Source: Phytophthora quininea (Eukaryota; Oomycota; Peronosporomycetes; Peronosporales; Peronosporaceae). Taken from it: a DNA stretch of 64,000 nt. Shown here piece by piece: positions 19,602 through 30,613 of this stretch. Numbering within the stretch: position 1 is the stretch's first letter; each line of letters opens with the position of its first letter. The notes beneath the pieces are model-generated. The model was given only the letters and a program-made list of their open reading frames with translations. It was not told where the DNA came from and searched no databases. Made by a program: the position numbers and the translations under genes. Location: the NCBI GenBank assembly GCA_011947345.1, contig JAAVTG010000074.1, positions 1 to 64,000 on the forward strand, in the 5' to 3' direction.

Positions 19602-20389
19602 CTAGTACATGGCCATGTTGTCCAGCAGTGGCACGTCGCCAGTCTCCGACATGCAGTCCAAGAACTCTCTCACATTGGACGGCCACTTGATGCCGCGCAC
19701 CAGCGTCAGACAGCGCAAGCGTCCGAACAGATCGACGTCGTCGTATCCGAGCGACTTGTTGACCGAGTGTGCCGAGTAGAACATGCTGGCCAGTCTTTCC
19801 AGAAAGACGTTGGCCTCCTCCACCAGCTGCGGAGACCTCTTGAGCGCCTCGTCGAACGAGCCCATGCTCTTCTCCTTCTTGGCGCGGTAGTAGTCGCGAC
19901 TCTCCTGCTGGGCGAACTCTGCGAACGGAGCCTTGTGCACTCTCGGGTGGTACAGGGCGTGGAAGACGTGGGCCGATTCCTCGATCCACTTGTTGAGGTC
20001 CTCGCGACCCGACGGTGGGGCGAGGATACCTGGCCCACCATAGTGTTCGTCCACGTACTGGACGATGGTCATGCTCTCGGCGAACGCCCGACCGTTGGGT
20101 AACTGTATGATGGGCGCCTGCTTGACGCCCACCAGCTCGACGGGCGTGACCTCGTCGTGGTTGGCCATGAACGCCAATTCGTGCGGCACCTTCTTGAGGC
20201 CCAAGATGACTCGAGTTCTGGCGCAGAACGGACAGTGGTCGTACACGAAGAGCGTCACGGCGGGCTTCTCGGTCTTGGAGCCTTTGGGGGCGATGGTCTC
20301 CACTCGAGCCAGCCCCAGACGGACTTGACGGCGGCGCCCAGAGCAGCGCCCACCGTCACCGCCGCGGTGATTTTCGCCATGTCCGACAT
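19602..20389 (-). CDS. glutaredoxin-2/GST-fold protein, one frameshift
   Basis: Thioredoxin-fold oxidoreductase related to bacterial glutaredoxin 2. The motif YDHCPFC (active-site Cys pair), the VKQAPIIQLPNG block with the cis-Pro, and ESMTIVQYVDEHYGG are typical, followed by an all-helical C-terminal domain ending LLDNMAMY. The N-terminus MSDMAKITAAVTVGAALGAA is hydrophobic and suggests a membrane anchor or leader; it aligns with the paralogue at 36701. That leader is in a different frame from the active-site domain, with the break near 20300-20310 where one base seems missing. An alternative start at 20645 keeps one frame but has no similarity to the paralogue. Likely role is glutathione-dependent thiol redox chemistry. 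Confidence 0.8.
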
Positions 20390-21271
20390 GGTGGCAATTG
20401 GCAGGGATTGCAAAGTGTGCGGTGGTAATGGAGGCAGAAATGGCAAAGCATGTTTTTGTTGCTAATTCACCTGACATTGAAAGACGAAGTTGGTCTCCAA
20501 TATTGTGGACGATGATATCGGAGCCCAGCGTCTGCATCCACAATGCCAGGCTAACAGAGGGATCATCGCGAAGAGGAAGTCTACGACTGCGATTGCCACT
20601 CTGATACTGTACAGACATCCCTTTGCCGATGACAGATATCTTCATTGAGTCGTCCTCCCATCCAAAAGAAAAGAAGCGAGGCCTTCGCTAGTAGCACATG
20701 TCAGCGGCGATTGCTTGGGTTGTTGGATCGAAGGGCCAAAAGACAAGCTGTGGCTCTGTGTATCGTGTGTACACTGTACTTCGCTTCAATTTCGTTGTGC
20801 TCACACTATTATTTTGAAAGTTGTCTCCATGAACTATTACAGGTCTTGATGCTTTCCCAACTTCCGTTCCTATAGCGATTGGAATGATGAAGATTTGAGG
20901 GAGCTACAGCCAAGTGTCTTGGACCAAGTCACGGTCAACGTGATGAATCCAACACGGTGTGCTTCCTTGGCTAGAGAGTTTATGCCAGACACGACACAGT
21001 GTCCGATCCTCAAGATGAACCTGTACGGTTTTGCATCCTGTCCACGCAGCACCTCCCATCCTGGAGATGAAGGAGAAGTCATGGACGCTCAAGGCCACTT
21101 CAGGCTCTGACACCCGCTCCAACACCCTGCCTCATCGTAGTCTCTCTCGTGTATTACTTCCCGAAGCCACAGCACGCCCCTTGGAACGACGAACAGCAAG
21201 ATGAAAAGGACCGCAGAGAGTTTAGCTTGTCGATACACTGTAGCACAGACCACTTCGCAACTTGCATCACG
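20390..21271. other. intergenic between divergent glutaredoxin-like and pectin methylesterase genes
   Basis: About 880 bp. Open frames of 60-80 codons lack recognisable features. It should contain both promoters; I see no strong initiator before the pectin methylesterase start. Confidence 0.4.
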
Positions 21272-22308
21272 ATGCGCGTGCTCGCTTTATCCCTCGCGGT
21301 TCTCGCTGCTCTTGCTTCAGGTGCGATGGCTGTCGGCGACAGCTTGTGCAGCGGCCCCGACTCGCGTAGCACGCCCCCTACTGGTGCCATCGTCGTGGAT
21401 GCGTCGGGTGAATACGAAGGCAGCTACCTGACCGTCTCGGAAGGTGTGGCGAAATTAAACCCCACCACGACCAACCAGCAGACTATCTTCATTCAGCCAG
21501 GTATCTACAAGGAGCAGGTGCTCATTTCACCGATCAAGGGTCCGTTGGTGCTGCAGGGATACACCTGCGACACCATGGACTACGCCGCTAACGAGGTCAC
21601 GATCACCCACGCGTTGGCTCAGAGAGACCTCCCCGCGGCGGTGACAAGAGGCCGCAACGATCTCACCAGCACGGTGCGCTTCAAGTCAAGCAACGTCAAG
21701 GTTTACAACCTCAACATCGCCAACACGGCCGGCAACGTTGGCCAGGCGGTTGCGGCGTATGTTAGTGCCAGCGATTATGGCTTTTACGGTTGCAATTTGA
21801 CCGGGTACCAGGACACGCTGTACGCCAACAATGGTCGGGAACTCTACGCCCGGTCCTACATCAGCGGCGCCGTCGACTTTGTCTTTGGGTTCTACGCGAC
21901 GGCTTGGTTCGAGTCTTGCGACTTTGACATTGTCGGCCCGGGCTGCATCACCGCCAACGGCCGCAGCGACGACACCAACCCATCCTTCTACGTCTTCAAC
22001 AACGCCAACGTGTTCGGGTCCAGCGGCCCTGGAACCGGTTGCCTCGGTCGTCCGTGGAGACCCTATGCGCGTGTGGTATGGCAGAACAGCGACCTCAGCG
22101 ACATCATCAACCCCCAGGGCTGGTCTCGCTGGGACACCACCTCCAGCACCGACGATGTGTACTTCAAGGAGTTCGGTAACACCGGCGATGGTGCGGCGAC
22201 AGACAAACGAGTGGCCTTTAGCGGTGAACTGAAAAGGCGGTGGACATCACGGAAATCCTGGGCGAGGAGTACGAGTCGGACTGGTACGTCGACGCGGGCT
22301 TTTTGTAG
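21272..22308 (+). CDS. secreted pectin methylesterase (CE8), one 3' frameshift (PME1)
   Basis: De-esterifies homogalacturonan, a plant cell-wall pectin. The ATG at 21272 begins a signal peptide (MRVLALSLAVLAALASG). Family motifs in order are GAIVVDASG, IQPGIYKEQV, GNVGQAV, GYQDTLYAN (Gln and Asp), GAVDFVFG (nucleophilic Asp) and LGRPWRPYARVVWQNS (Arg and Trp). Near 22231-22235 an A4 run after GGTGAACTG shifts the frame; adding one base would continue VDITEILG.. to the TAG at 22306-22308, matching the ending of the intact paralogues. As read, the protein instead runs on to 22444. The single homopolymer lesion leaves open whether this is a pseudogene. Confidence 0.9.
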
Positions 22309-22672
22309 ATGGACTCTTCGTGGGTTGAGATATTGGTACTGCCAATTCAAGGGGATCGTCGAGACTAGGAGAATGTCTTACATTTCTCTGAAATATTCTT
22401 CTAAGCCTCAATGTTGTGGTGATAAAGTACTTGTATACAAGTAGTAGCAAATAGTACCATTGATGAAGTTGAAAGAATACCCAGCAATTGCTTCTTGCAA
22501 ATGGACAAAATGCGGATTCGAAGGTTCTTATAGCTATTTTCCGTGTAAATATTTCTTGGCTTGGAGTATGGGACGTTGTTGGCAACGCCAAAACGTCGGT
22601 TTTCTAAGAGCAAGTCATCTGCAGAAAACTGAAACGTGGTAGTTAGCAACCTCCGTAGCGGTAGCACAGGGT
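22309..22672. other. intergenic, left flank of the tyrosine-recombinase retrotransposon
   Basis: About 360 bp with no gene recognised. The left terminus of the retrotransposon probably lies here or just after, but I could not define its terminal repeats. Confidence 0.35.
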
Positions 22673-22695
22673 GAAAAGGCTCATTTAGCCTTTTC
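22673..22695. repeat. perfect hairpin upstream of the retrotransposon gag
   Basis: GAAAAGGCT and AGCCTTTTC form a perfect 9-bp stem with a 5-base loop (CATTT). It lies 58 bp before the gag ATG at 22753 and may belong to the element's terminal or leader region. Confidence 0.5.
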
Positions 22696-22752
22696 CCAAG
22701 CGAAGCAAAGCATCCCGTCTCTTCACGCACCTCGTCGCCATCTCCTCCGACA

Positions 22753-24768
22753 ATGGCGCCAACCGTCTCGCACGTTCTCCTACTGCCCGAAGATATTCAA
22801 GGTCAAGCCCCGTCGGCCCTACCAATGTATGGATCTGTCATCAACATCGACGGCCCCACGGCTCTAGTAGGTCTCCTGTCGCCGCCCAACGTGACGTTAC
22901 AGATCGAAGCCGCGAGACTACCCTGTCGTCGAGTCCCTGCCGAGGAATTCGAGGACGGGGCCCCTGGCCTGTGGCTCCGTCAGCCTGTAGTTGGAAAATC
23001 CGATGGCAAATACGTTTATGGACAAGTCACGGCTTACGCGTAAGGTACGGCCTCCATTCGTTCCGCTCAAGGAAGCGCTGAATCGCTAGTTGGCGATTTA
23101 CTGGCCGTGCAGCCAGTAATATGCTTTCTGCTCTCTCAATTCGACGCCCTCGTCGAGTCACTTACCGAGGATGCGCTCGTTGAAAAACACGGTCTAATCA
23201 TTGACCGACTCCTCGGACGAAACGGACAACGGCCTACTCGGGCGATTCAACGACTACTTCTCGGCATCACCCCCACACGCCAACGTCCATCTGCTGAAGA
23301 CACACTTCAATGGACAAATGCCAAAACCGGTCGCATTACGACCGTGAGTGTTCGGCACGCAGTCGACTACGTGTACTATATCGACGGAGGCCGCCGCGTA
23401 CCCAGTGCCCAGCAAGGAAACCTTGGTGAACGATTCGACCAAGACCCGAATCACGAGCAGGCTACCTTACCCACGTCTACACAGCAGAACGATGACGAAA
23501 ATGATGATATTGAAGCAATGCTTGACCGAATCGCAACCCAAGCCACTGCGCACGAAACACCGCAGCAACAGCAATCCAGCCGCAATCGCAACCAGCATTA
23601 TCAAATAACCGGAAATGGCCAACTTCTCCAAAGCCCACGTCAAGACCCTGCGGTTTCCGATCAGCACGGAAAGGTGTTATCCGCAATAGCAGACGACCCC
23701 AACTTAGTTCGCTTCTATTTGTCTCTCTGCCAGTCAGTGGGAACCAAGAGGCCGGCTACACCTGGGTCAGAGCCTGCAAGTCAACGCCGACGGATTTCCA
23801 GCCCTGGTGATCTATTTGGAGTGTCAGAAGCTTCCAGCAGACAATCAAAGCACGCGTTCAATCCATCCGCCACGCAACTAGCTGTAAACAGCCTGCTAGT
23901 TGCGCCAGCTCATGAAGGTAAGGCCCCTTCTGCACTTATTGAGACTATGCTGTCATCCCGGTCCACAAAATTCAAGCCCCACCCAGCAATCATGACCTGT
24001 GTGTACGACCTTGAGTTTGGACGGCGTGGTCTCACCCTCATGCACTTCGTACGCTTTGATTTCAGTGCACGAAGAGCCTGGTACACCGACGGGTCTGTGA
24101 ATCTTAACAATTTCTCAGAATCAGTGGCCTTACCCAAAGCCGCCCGTCCAAATTCGCTCGACGACATCTCCAACGCACTAACGGTACTGCATTTGTTTGC
24201 AGAAGAATTCTTCGAGCAGGAGACGTGCCGCCTAATTAGCTGTGCTCGAGAGTTCGTCGAAGAACTACGCTCATTTTGCCAGTGGAGCTCCAAAGATGTC
24301 GATACACTGCTATTCTGGTTCGACAGTATCTTTGAGGAATATCGTACGGCGACGGAGACAGACGCAAGGCAGGGATCATCAACTCGCCTGAACATTAAGG
24401 CCAAAATGTCCTTCCAAGACCCAGATTTGCAAAGTGTCCTATACGTCATTCAATCGGAACGGCTGGCCTCGCTCATGACCGCTCCGCCCCACCGATCCGG
24501 CTCCGAAAAACAAAAGTTCAAGGAATCGCAGCGACGCAGCGACGGAAAGATCCGTAAAACACCACAGGAAGTTATTGATGCCCTTCCTCGTCGCGGACGA
24601 CAATCCGTGTGCATGAAATACCTTTCAGCAAGCGGGTGCCCATCGAAGTCCGACGAACGCTGCACGTTCCCGAACCATGCCCACTTCATTCCCGACGAAC
24701 TCGACCCGGTGGTCAGAGACCATATCACCAACAACCTCGGAGGCCTACGGCTGGAGCTAAGGCATTGA
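22753..24768 (+). pseudogene. gag-like ORF of the YR retrotransposon (one internal stop)
   Basis: An ORF of 96 codons (22753-23043, MAPTVSHVLL..) and a long ORF from 23107 lie in the same frame, separated only by the TAA at 23041-23043, so one protein of about 671 residues was probably encoded. The middle is rich in Gln, Asn and Ser. Near the C-terminus a C-x8-C-x7-C-x4-H finger (CMKYLSASGC..CTFPNH) at about 24610-24680 suggests nucleic-acid binding as in other gag proteins. A TGA at 24766-24768 ends it, after which the same frame stays open into pol. Confidence 0.7.
23098..23119. repeat. perfect hairpin inside the gag-like ORF
   Basis: TTACTGGC and GCCAGTAA pair in an 8-bp stem with a 6-base loop (CGTGCA), about 55 bp after the in-frame TAA at 23041. 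Confidence 0.45.
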
Positions 24769-26850
24769 CTCAGCCGGACCAAGAAGGGTACATGTCGCCA
24801 TACACTCTCCACGTCAAGTTGTTCGCCACCGGTGTCCTGCGAAGAACAGCGCTCAAAATCCACCCAAAGTTCGATGCCGTATCTGCCATCCCGCTCGGAT
24901 CTTCCTGAACCGTTCTGCATCACGCCGAAATCCGTAGTAAGCGTCCGAGATGCATTACAGGCAAGACTCCTCAATCACGAAGTCGCCCGACGACACAATA
25001 TTGTGTCAGCACTTCACGCCGAAAAACTTCCGATCCCAAATTCTTTACTCGTACCCAAGAATGGTCAAACGTCAACATCACCCGACCAAGCTCTCCGCAG
25101 AAGTCTGTCAGCACTCGTATCCCGCCGAAATATGTCGCTAGCTGAAACTGTATCACTGTGGCGAAATGAATCTCCAAGCGACCCACGCCCCAACAAGGCC
25201 CTCGACCCCCAGTGGCTGGAAATTCTTCTCCACAAAAAGCTGTCGTTCTGGAGGTTGCCACTCATGGTGTTTCTCATGCGTTCCGATCACCCCGAGCAGC
25301 GGACAAATTACCGGTCCAAAACCACAAAAGTGCAAAAACGTTTTCAACGGCTCTACTTCAAAGTATTGGCAAAGGACAGGCAACGGGTACCCAGTTGATT
25401 ATTAACATGGACACCGCACTTGAGTGGTCTGAGCTCCGCTTCAGTCCTTTCGGCTGTGTACCGAAAAAGGCTTGGACCCTGCAGTCGAAGCGCGTCTCAT
25501 TCACGACCTGTCGTGGCCGGACGCAACGTCCACCAATGCCTGTTCTGTTCAAGAGGAACTTCCAGACCTGATATTTGCTCCAGTGCGCAGGCTTGCGCAA
25601 CGCATTGAGGAACTTTCAAGCTCCGACCCCGACGAATCCATCATGATGCTCAAAGGGGATGTAAAGTGGGCCTTCAGAAATATCCCAGTCGCAGCTTCCC
25701 TGGCAGCCCATTTCGCTGGATCGTGTACCACAACCGAAGCCGTCATCGATTTGGCATTACCGTTCGGATGGACGGGGTCGCCTGCCCATTACGGATCCTT
25801 CGGAAAATCGATCTCCTTTTTGGTCTCACGGGAGAGTCCTCATTCACTTGATCACCGCAGCAGCGACAACGAACCATTTTTCTCTTACGTTTGGGTGGAT
25901 GACCATATACTACTAGAAATCGACCGGGACGACCGCCTTCTCCTCGCTGAAACAGCGATGAAGCTCAGCATGATGGCGGTCCTCGGGCCCAACTCCATCA
26001 ACAATGAGAAGTTCTCGTCATGGTCATCAAAATTGGATGCGCTCGGTCTAACCTGGGACACAAAACAAAAACCTGTAGCGATGCCTCCGGACAAGATCGT
26101 GAAGGCGCTTGCACGAATCACTGAGGCGCTAACCAACCCTCAACTTCGCAAGCATCAACTCGAAAAACTACTCGGCTCACTTCGCCATGTGGGCCTGTGC
26201 TGCCGAGCGTCCCGTGCCTTTATCCAGCGTCTACACCAAACATGGCGCAGGGCGTCAAAATTTACGAATATTACTGTTGGGGCCTCTGTCCGCGACGACT
26301 TGAAATGGATCCAAGCGATACTGCAGCGCGGTGGCATGAACCATGTTCCAACAAGCATCATAGCCGGAACTATTGACATCGATATCAATTTGTTTATGGA
26401 TGCTTCCAACAGCGGTCTCTGTGTACTGCACCCAGCGGCTCGTGAGTATATCCGGGTTCCTTTCGACAAAGACGAAATCGCAGCTATCAGTGCTCCAAAT
26501 CCTCAACCTCAAGACACGTTCAGTATCAATGTGAGAGAAGCCTTAAGTGCTGTGTTCGCGGTCATCGTTTGGGGACGAAGATGGAGTCGAATCGCTGCAG
26601 AACGCCAAGCGCCGGTTCATGTACGGTGCTGGATAGATAACACCACCGCCGTGTCATGGATCAACCGACACTTCAGTTCAAACACTTATGGCCAGGAGCT
26701 GATGCGAGTCTTGTCGTGTGCGGAGATGGAGTTCAATTTTCACGTGTCGACAGCACACATTCAAGGGTCATCAAACTTCCTCGCTGATATGGGCTCAAGA
26801 GCATGGACCAGCGACTACCAAAAACAATGGTCTAACGCTATGTTATGTTG
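24769..26850 (+). pseudogene. reverse transcriptase and RNase H of the YR retrotransposon
   Basis: The reverse transcriptase starts in the gag frame, shifts near 25225 to the frame with SELRFSPFGCVPKK, and shifts again near 25470 into a long frame with RLIHDLSWPDATSTN, PFGWTGSPAHYG and the catalytic box YVWVDDHILLE near 25887-25920. RNase H follows with LFMDASNSGLC (Asp), VREALSAVFAV (Glu) and CWIDNTTAVSW (Asp), ending HIQGSSNFLADMGSRAW near 26810. Domain content and order match DIRS-group polymerases. Frameshifts make it inactive as read. Confidence 0.8.
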
Positions 26851-27853
26851 GTCTGAGCAGACTCCACCCGGAAAGTCTATCTTGGGACATGGCGTCAATG
26901 GTGCGCGTACTGCGCCCGCTCCAATGTCCCCATCTGGCTGGACGTCGACAACGCCAACAATCAATCGCTTCAATTGGTTATGTTCGCAGTTAGCACATGG
27001 CAAGGAAATGACGAAGATGGTACCCGCCGATTTGACACCGTTCGGACTAAACTCAGCCACGTGCGCTGGTGTCATCAACTCGGTGCCGGCTTCCGACCAA
27101 TTTTGCTGCCCGAACATGAACTCGCACTGCAAGGCATGCGACGAATCAGCCCTCCACGCCGTGAACGCGGCGCCGTTACGATCACGATGCTTGAAGTCAT
27201 TATCCGCGCAGCTGACATGTCCAGCACCCAGCACCGCGTCTATTGTGGGGTTACGGTGCTGGGCTTCTTCTTTGCCTGCGCGGGTCAGAGTACCTAAGCT
27301 CAAGGTCAACGAGACATGGCTACTGCCTCCAAATCAAGGACATCCTAGTAGCCGACGATCAAGGCAAAGCGACAACCCGATTTCAGCACGCGGCCTCCGT
27401 ATCAATCACACTACGTGCAAGCAAGACCGACCAGGCCGGGAAAGGTGCAACAAGAACATTGCTGAAAAGCGGCCGAGCCCCAGTCTGTCCAGTATTCGCA
27501 GCGCTACTGCTACTACGTAACGCGTCGCGCTTAAGTTACCCGTCGACAAGCCAATCTGCTCAACAAGTTGGAACAAGGTGGCGACGTCCGATGCCATGAC
27601 GGCAAGCCTAAGAAAGGCAGCAGTTGCCTGTGACGAAGACCCAAGTCGGATCTCCACTCACTCTCTGAGAGTTGGTGGCGCTACGGCCCTACACGCTGCT
27701 GGTGTGACCGCCGACACGATCAAACTGCACGGCCGATGGACGTCGGACGCGTACCAATTATACTTACGCCAAGACAGCGCATTCTCACTACAGCTAGCCC
27801 GGAAGATGACTTCAAGCCGTGGAAATCCAACAAACCATTTGCACTCAAGCTGA
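26850..27853 (+). pseudogene. tyrosine recombinase of the YR retrotransposon
   Basis: Performs integration in YR elements in place of a DDE integrase. The N-terminal core-binding part reads LSHVRWCHQLGAGF and PEHELALQGMRR near 27055-27140. The first catalytic box LRGSEYL (Arg) lies at about 27277-27297 in a shifted frame, and the second region HSLRVGGATALHAAG with GRWTSDAYQLYLR (His-x-x-Arg, Trp, Tyr) at 27659-27780 in a third frame. Frame changes fall near 27265 and 27575. The Arg, His-Arg and Tyr residues are recognisable, so the family call is good although the frame is broken. Confidence 0.78.
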
Positions 27854-28099
27854 CTCAACATCATGGGGCAAAGCGAGCACAGGTACTCGCTCCAGCTTCC
27901 GAACAAATGAAGTTGTCAATTTGCCCCTACTCCGAGTCATGACGCCGCTCTGGTGAAAACTCCAATTATTAGAAATAGCCACCGGACTAGTTAGATCTCA
28001 ACCCCATCACAAGCCTACCTTTTCTCGGCAGACCATGATGATTTCTCTGCTGCCTGACGTGCTGATACTTGTCCAGAATTTATCCATCGCAACTCGATC

Positions 28100-28273
28100 G
28101 ATGCAAGAGGTACTGTAGGTAAGCAAATACATTTTTCCTCTAACAACACGCGTCCGAACTTCATTGCAACTGCTAGAATGTAGGTTTTGACCCGCAATAT
28201 ATGATATCTTGCAACATGAACGTAACTCTCTATTCACCTCGAGACGAGAAACCAACTGAATAGTTAATCCCCA
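28100..28273 (+). repeat. diverged 3' end of a LINE related to the one at 30614-32659
   Basis: Pieces align in order with the LINE tail at 32440-32650: TTCCTCTAACAACACGCG with TTCCTCTACCAACACGCA, CTTCATTGCAAC in both, GAACGTAACTCTC in both, and AGACGAGAAA..AGTTAATC in both. The spacing is similar. It is a short, old, 5'-truncated insertion. Confidence 0.65.
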
Positions 28274-29122
28274 TACTGCAGCACACGGCTAAGCGTACCG
28301 GTAGAGCTATCCCTATCGTAAATTTGGCGTCGAAACCATGTGATAATTATCAACTTGGCAATGGCGTGCGGAAATCTTGCTAATCATCTAGAGCATGAAG
28401 TAATGGATCGCGATACCAGTGGATCGTGGTATGAAAGCCCCCATTTACGATAGATAGTTCTCACGGTACGGACACTCTTAGCCGTGTGCCTGCCGTTCCG
28501 AATGGAAATCGTTGATCACAACAAGACAGTGAAACTGGAGAGTCTCGTGTAGACGGAGCCGTCGCTGCGGAACACGACCAGGTCCATGGCGTCGGGCTTG
28601 GTGCCCGAGCACTGGTAGAGCTTGTACCTTTGGCTTGCGAAATGACCATGAGTCAGCAAATCACTCAATTGTTGGTTGAGTTGGGGCCACACTTTGGCCC
28701 ATATACGCTAATGACACCTGTAAATCGAGCAGCTTCACGCAGACACATGTATAGTTGACAACACCACAAAGTTTAGACCGGTTCAGAAATCGCGAACACT
28801 TCTGAGGCTCTCAACCTCAAAGGATTGTACTGCAATAACAGCTTCGCTGATAGCGGTAGCCTTCGGTAAGGTATGCAATGGAAGACGTGCAACAACTTTT
28901 TCGTTAGAATGAGACTTGGCAAAATAATCGCCGTGTCATATCTGCTTACCATCTTTATTGCATCGCAAGACGTACAGTTTGTTCATTTGCTCGAGCTTCA
29001 TACTTTGGCCAAGTACAAGTTGGGTCTCCGCTCACTACCATGCGACTGCACTTCGTGCGTGATGTGCTTGTTTGCGGACAGACGAACGGCATCACCAACG
29101 TTTTAATCCGTCGGTGCAGAGG
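28274..29122. other. intergenic upstream of pectin methylesterase 2
   Basis: About 850 bp. On the minus strand at about 28530-28640 a frame reads YKLYQCSGTKPDAMDLVVF and continues to a TGA, which resembles a real protein fragment with a single exon left, but I do not recognise the family. The rest shows nothing. Confidence 0.35.
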
Positions 29123-29141
29123 CTCACTCTTGAATTTCCTC
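29123..29141 (+). promoter_or_regulatory. oomycete initiator-type core promoter of PME2
   Basis: CTCACTCTTGAATTTCCTC fits the Inr plus ATTT flank and lies 18 bp before the ATG at 29159. Confidence 0.55.
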
Positions 29142-29158
29142 TTCGCCACTCACCGACA

Positions 29159-30199
29159 ATGCGTGTCTTCGCTCTACCTCTCGTGGCTCTCACCGCTCTT
29201 GTTTCGGGTGTTGCGTCTGTCGATGACAACACCTGCAATGGCCCCGACTCGCGTAATACGCCTCCCAACGGTGCCATCGTCGTCGACGGCTCGGGCGCGT
29301 ATCAAGGCAGCTTCAAGACCGTGTCGGAGGGTGTGGCCCAACTCAATCTCAACTCGACCGAGGAGCAGCGGATCTTCATCCAGCCGGGAGTGTACAACGA
29401 GCAGGTGTACATCGCTCCGATGGCCGGTCCGCTCGTACTGCAGGGCTACACGTGCGACTCATCGGCGTACTCCAAGAACACGGTGACCATCACGCAGGCC
29501 AAGGCTCAGAAGGACATCCCCGCCGAGGTGACCGGCGCAGCCCGCAACGACATGACCAGCACCATCCGTTTCCACTCGGACAAGGTCAAGGTGTACAACG
29601 TCAACATCGCCAACACGGCCGGCAACGTCGGCCAGGCGCTGGCTGTCAACGTCAACGGCACCGACTACGGCTTCTACGCCTGCAACTTTACCGGATACCA
29701 GGACACCGTGCTGGCCAACGAAGGTCGCGAGTTCTACGCCAAGTCGTACATCGCTGGCGCTGTCGACTTTGTCTTCGGTCTGTACGCCAAGGCGTGGTTC
29801 GAGTCGTGCGACCTGGACGTCATCGGCCGCGGATACGTGACCGCCAGCGGCCGTGAGAGCGAGGCCAACCCGTTCTACTACGTCTTCAACAACTCGCGCG
29901 TGTTCGGTTCCAGCGGCAACGGCACGGCCTATCTCGGTCGTCCGTGGCGTCCGTACGCCCGCGTCGTCTTCCAGAACAGCGAACTGAGCGACGTCATCAA
30001 CGCCGATGGTTGGGCCAAATGGGACGCCACGTCCAGCACCGACAACGTTTTCTTCAAAGAGTTCAACAACCGAGGCCCCGGTGCTGCCACCAACAAGCGT
30101 GTGGCCTTCAGTGGCCAACTAAATGCGTCGGTTCCTATCACGGAGATCCTCGGCGACGACTACGAGTCCGCCTGGTTCGTCGATGCCAGCTACCTGTAG
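29159..30199 (+). CDS. secreted pectin methylesterase, 346 aa, intact (PME2)
   Basis: Carbohydrate esterase family 8 enzyme that removes methyl groups from pectin, making it accessible to pectate lyases and polygalacturonases. Signal peptide at residues 1-20 (MRVFALPLVALTALVSGVAS). Catalytic framework: Gln159 in GNVGQA, Gln181 and Asp182 in GYQDT, Asp203 in AVDFVFG, Arg261 and Trp263 in LGRPW. Length is normal for a single-domain secreted enzyme. No introns or frameshifts. It is the best reference in the window for judging the damaged paralogues. Confidence 0.96.
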   Translation: MRVFALPLVALTALVSGVASVDDNTCNGPDSRNTPPNGAIVVDGSGAYQGSFKTVSEGVAQLNLNSTEEQRIFIQPGVYNEQVYIAPMAGPLVLQGYTCDSSAYSKNTVTITQAKAQKDIPAEVTGAARNDMTSTIRFHSDKVKVYNVNIANTAGNVGQALAVNVNGTDYGFYACNFTGYQDTVLANEGREFYAKSYIAGAVDFVFGLYAKAWFESCDLDVIGRGYVTASGRESEANPFYYVFNNSRVFGSSGNGTAYLGRPWRPYARVVFQNSELSDVINADGWAKWDATSSTDNVFFKEFNNRGPGAATNKRVAFSGQLNASVPITEILGDDYESAWFVDASYL

Positions 30200-30345
30200 A
30201 CGAGATTGTTGGTACCAACCAAGTTCCAGCTAGAAAGTGTAGTGCAAAATGATCAATAGATGTGCCGCAGCTTGAGCGATTGTTGCCCTGGTGGATGAAG
30301 GTCTTACATAATATATCTCAGCGTCCTGTGGCAGCGAGGTCTGAC

Positions 30346-30363
30346 CTCATTTTCGCTTTTGCC
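30346..30363 (+). promoter_or_regulatory. oomycete initiator-type core promoter of ankyrin gene 1
   Basis: CTCATTTTCGCTTTTGCC, 7 bp before the ATG at 30370, where the sister gene at 60316 has a very similar site 12 bp before its ATG. Confidence 0.55.
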
Positions 30364-30597
30364 AAGAGCATGTTGTCAGCTGTGCAGTTTGTCTTCCGTC
30401 ACAAGTTTCCGGACGTTATTCCAGATGAGGTGGAGTGGATCGTGTCGGACTTCCTGGTTGCAGAGATGTCTCTCTTTGTGGCCTTGATGGCGATCGACGT
30501 CGCGTCCACCGAGCTACTGGCTTATCTGGGAGCGAGTCCTTCGGGACATCAACAGCAGTCAATGGACGGTGACAAATATTCTCCACACGGACCCTCA

Positions 30598-30613
30598 CTA
30601 CTTCCAATGGGAA
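30598..30613 (+). repeat. left target-site duplication of the LINE (16 bp)
   Basis: CTACTTCCAATGGGAA, repeated exactly at 32660-32675. In the uninterrupted sister gene the same place encodes YFEWE. Confidence 0.92.

Larger units (their letters stand above)
22673..27942 (+). mobile_element. DIRS/Ngaro-type tyrosine-recombinase retrotransposon, degenerate
   Basis: Gene order is gag-like ORF with a C3H finger, reverse transcriptase plus RNase H, then tyrosine recombinase. This combination defines YR retrotransposons (DIRS, PAT, Ngaro) and excludes LTR elements, which use a DDE integrase. I saw no methyltransferase domain, which favours Ngaro or PAT over DIRS proper. At least two in-frame stops and several frameshifts are present. 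Ends are approximate; split direct or inverted terminal repeats were not identified. Confidence 0.75.
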
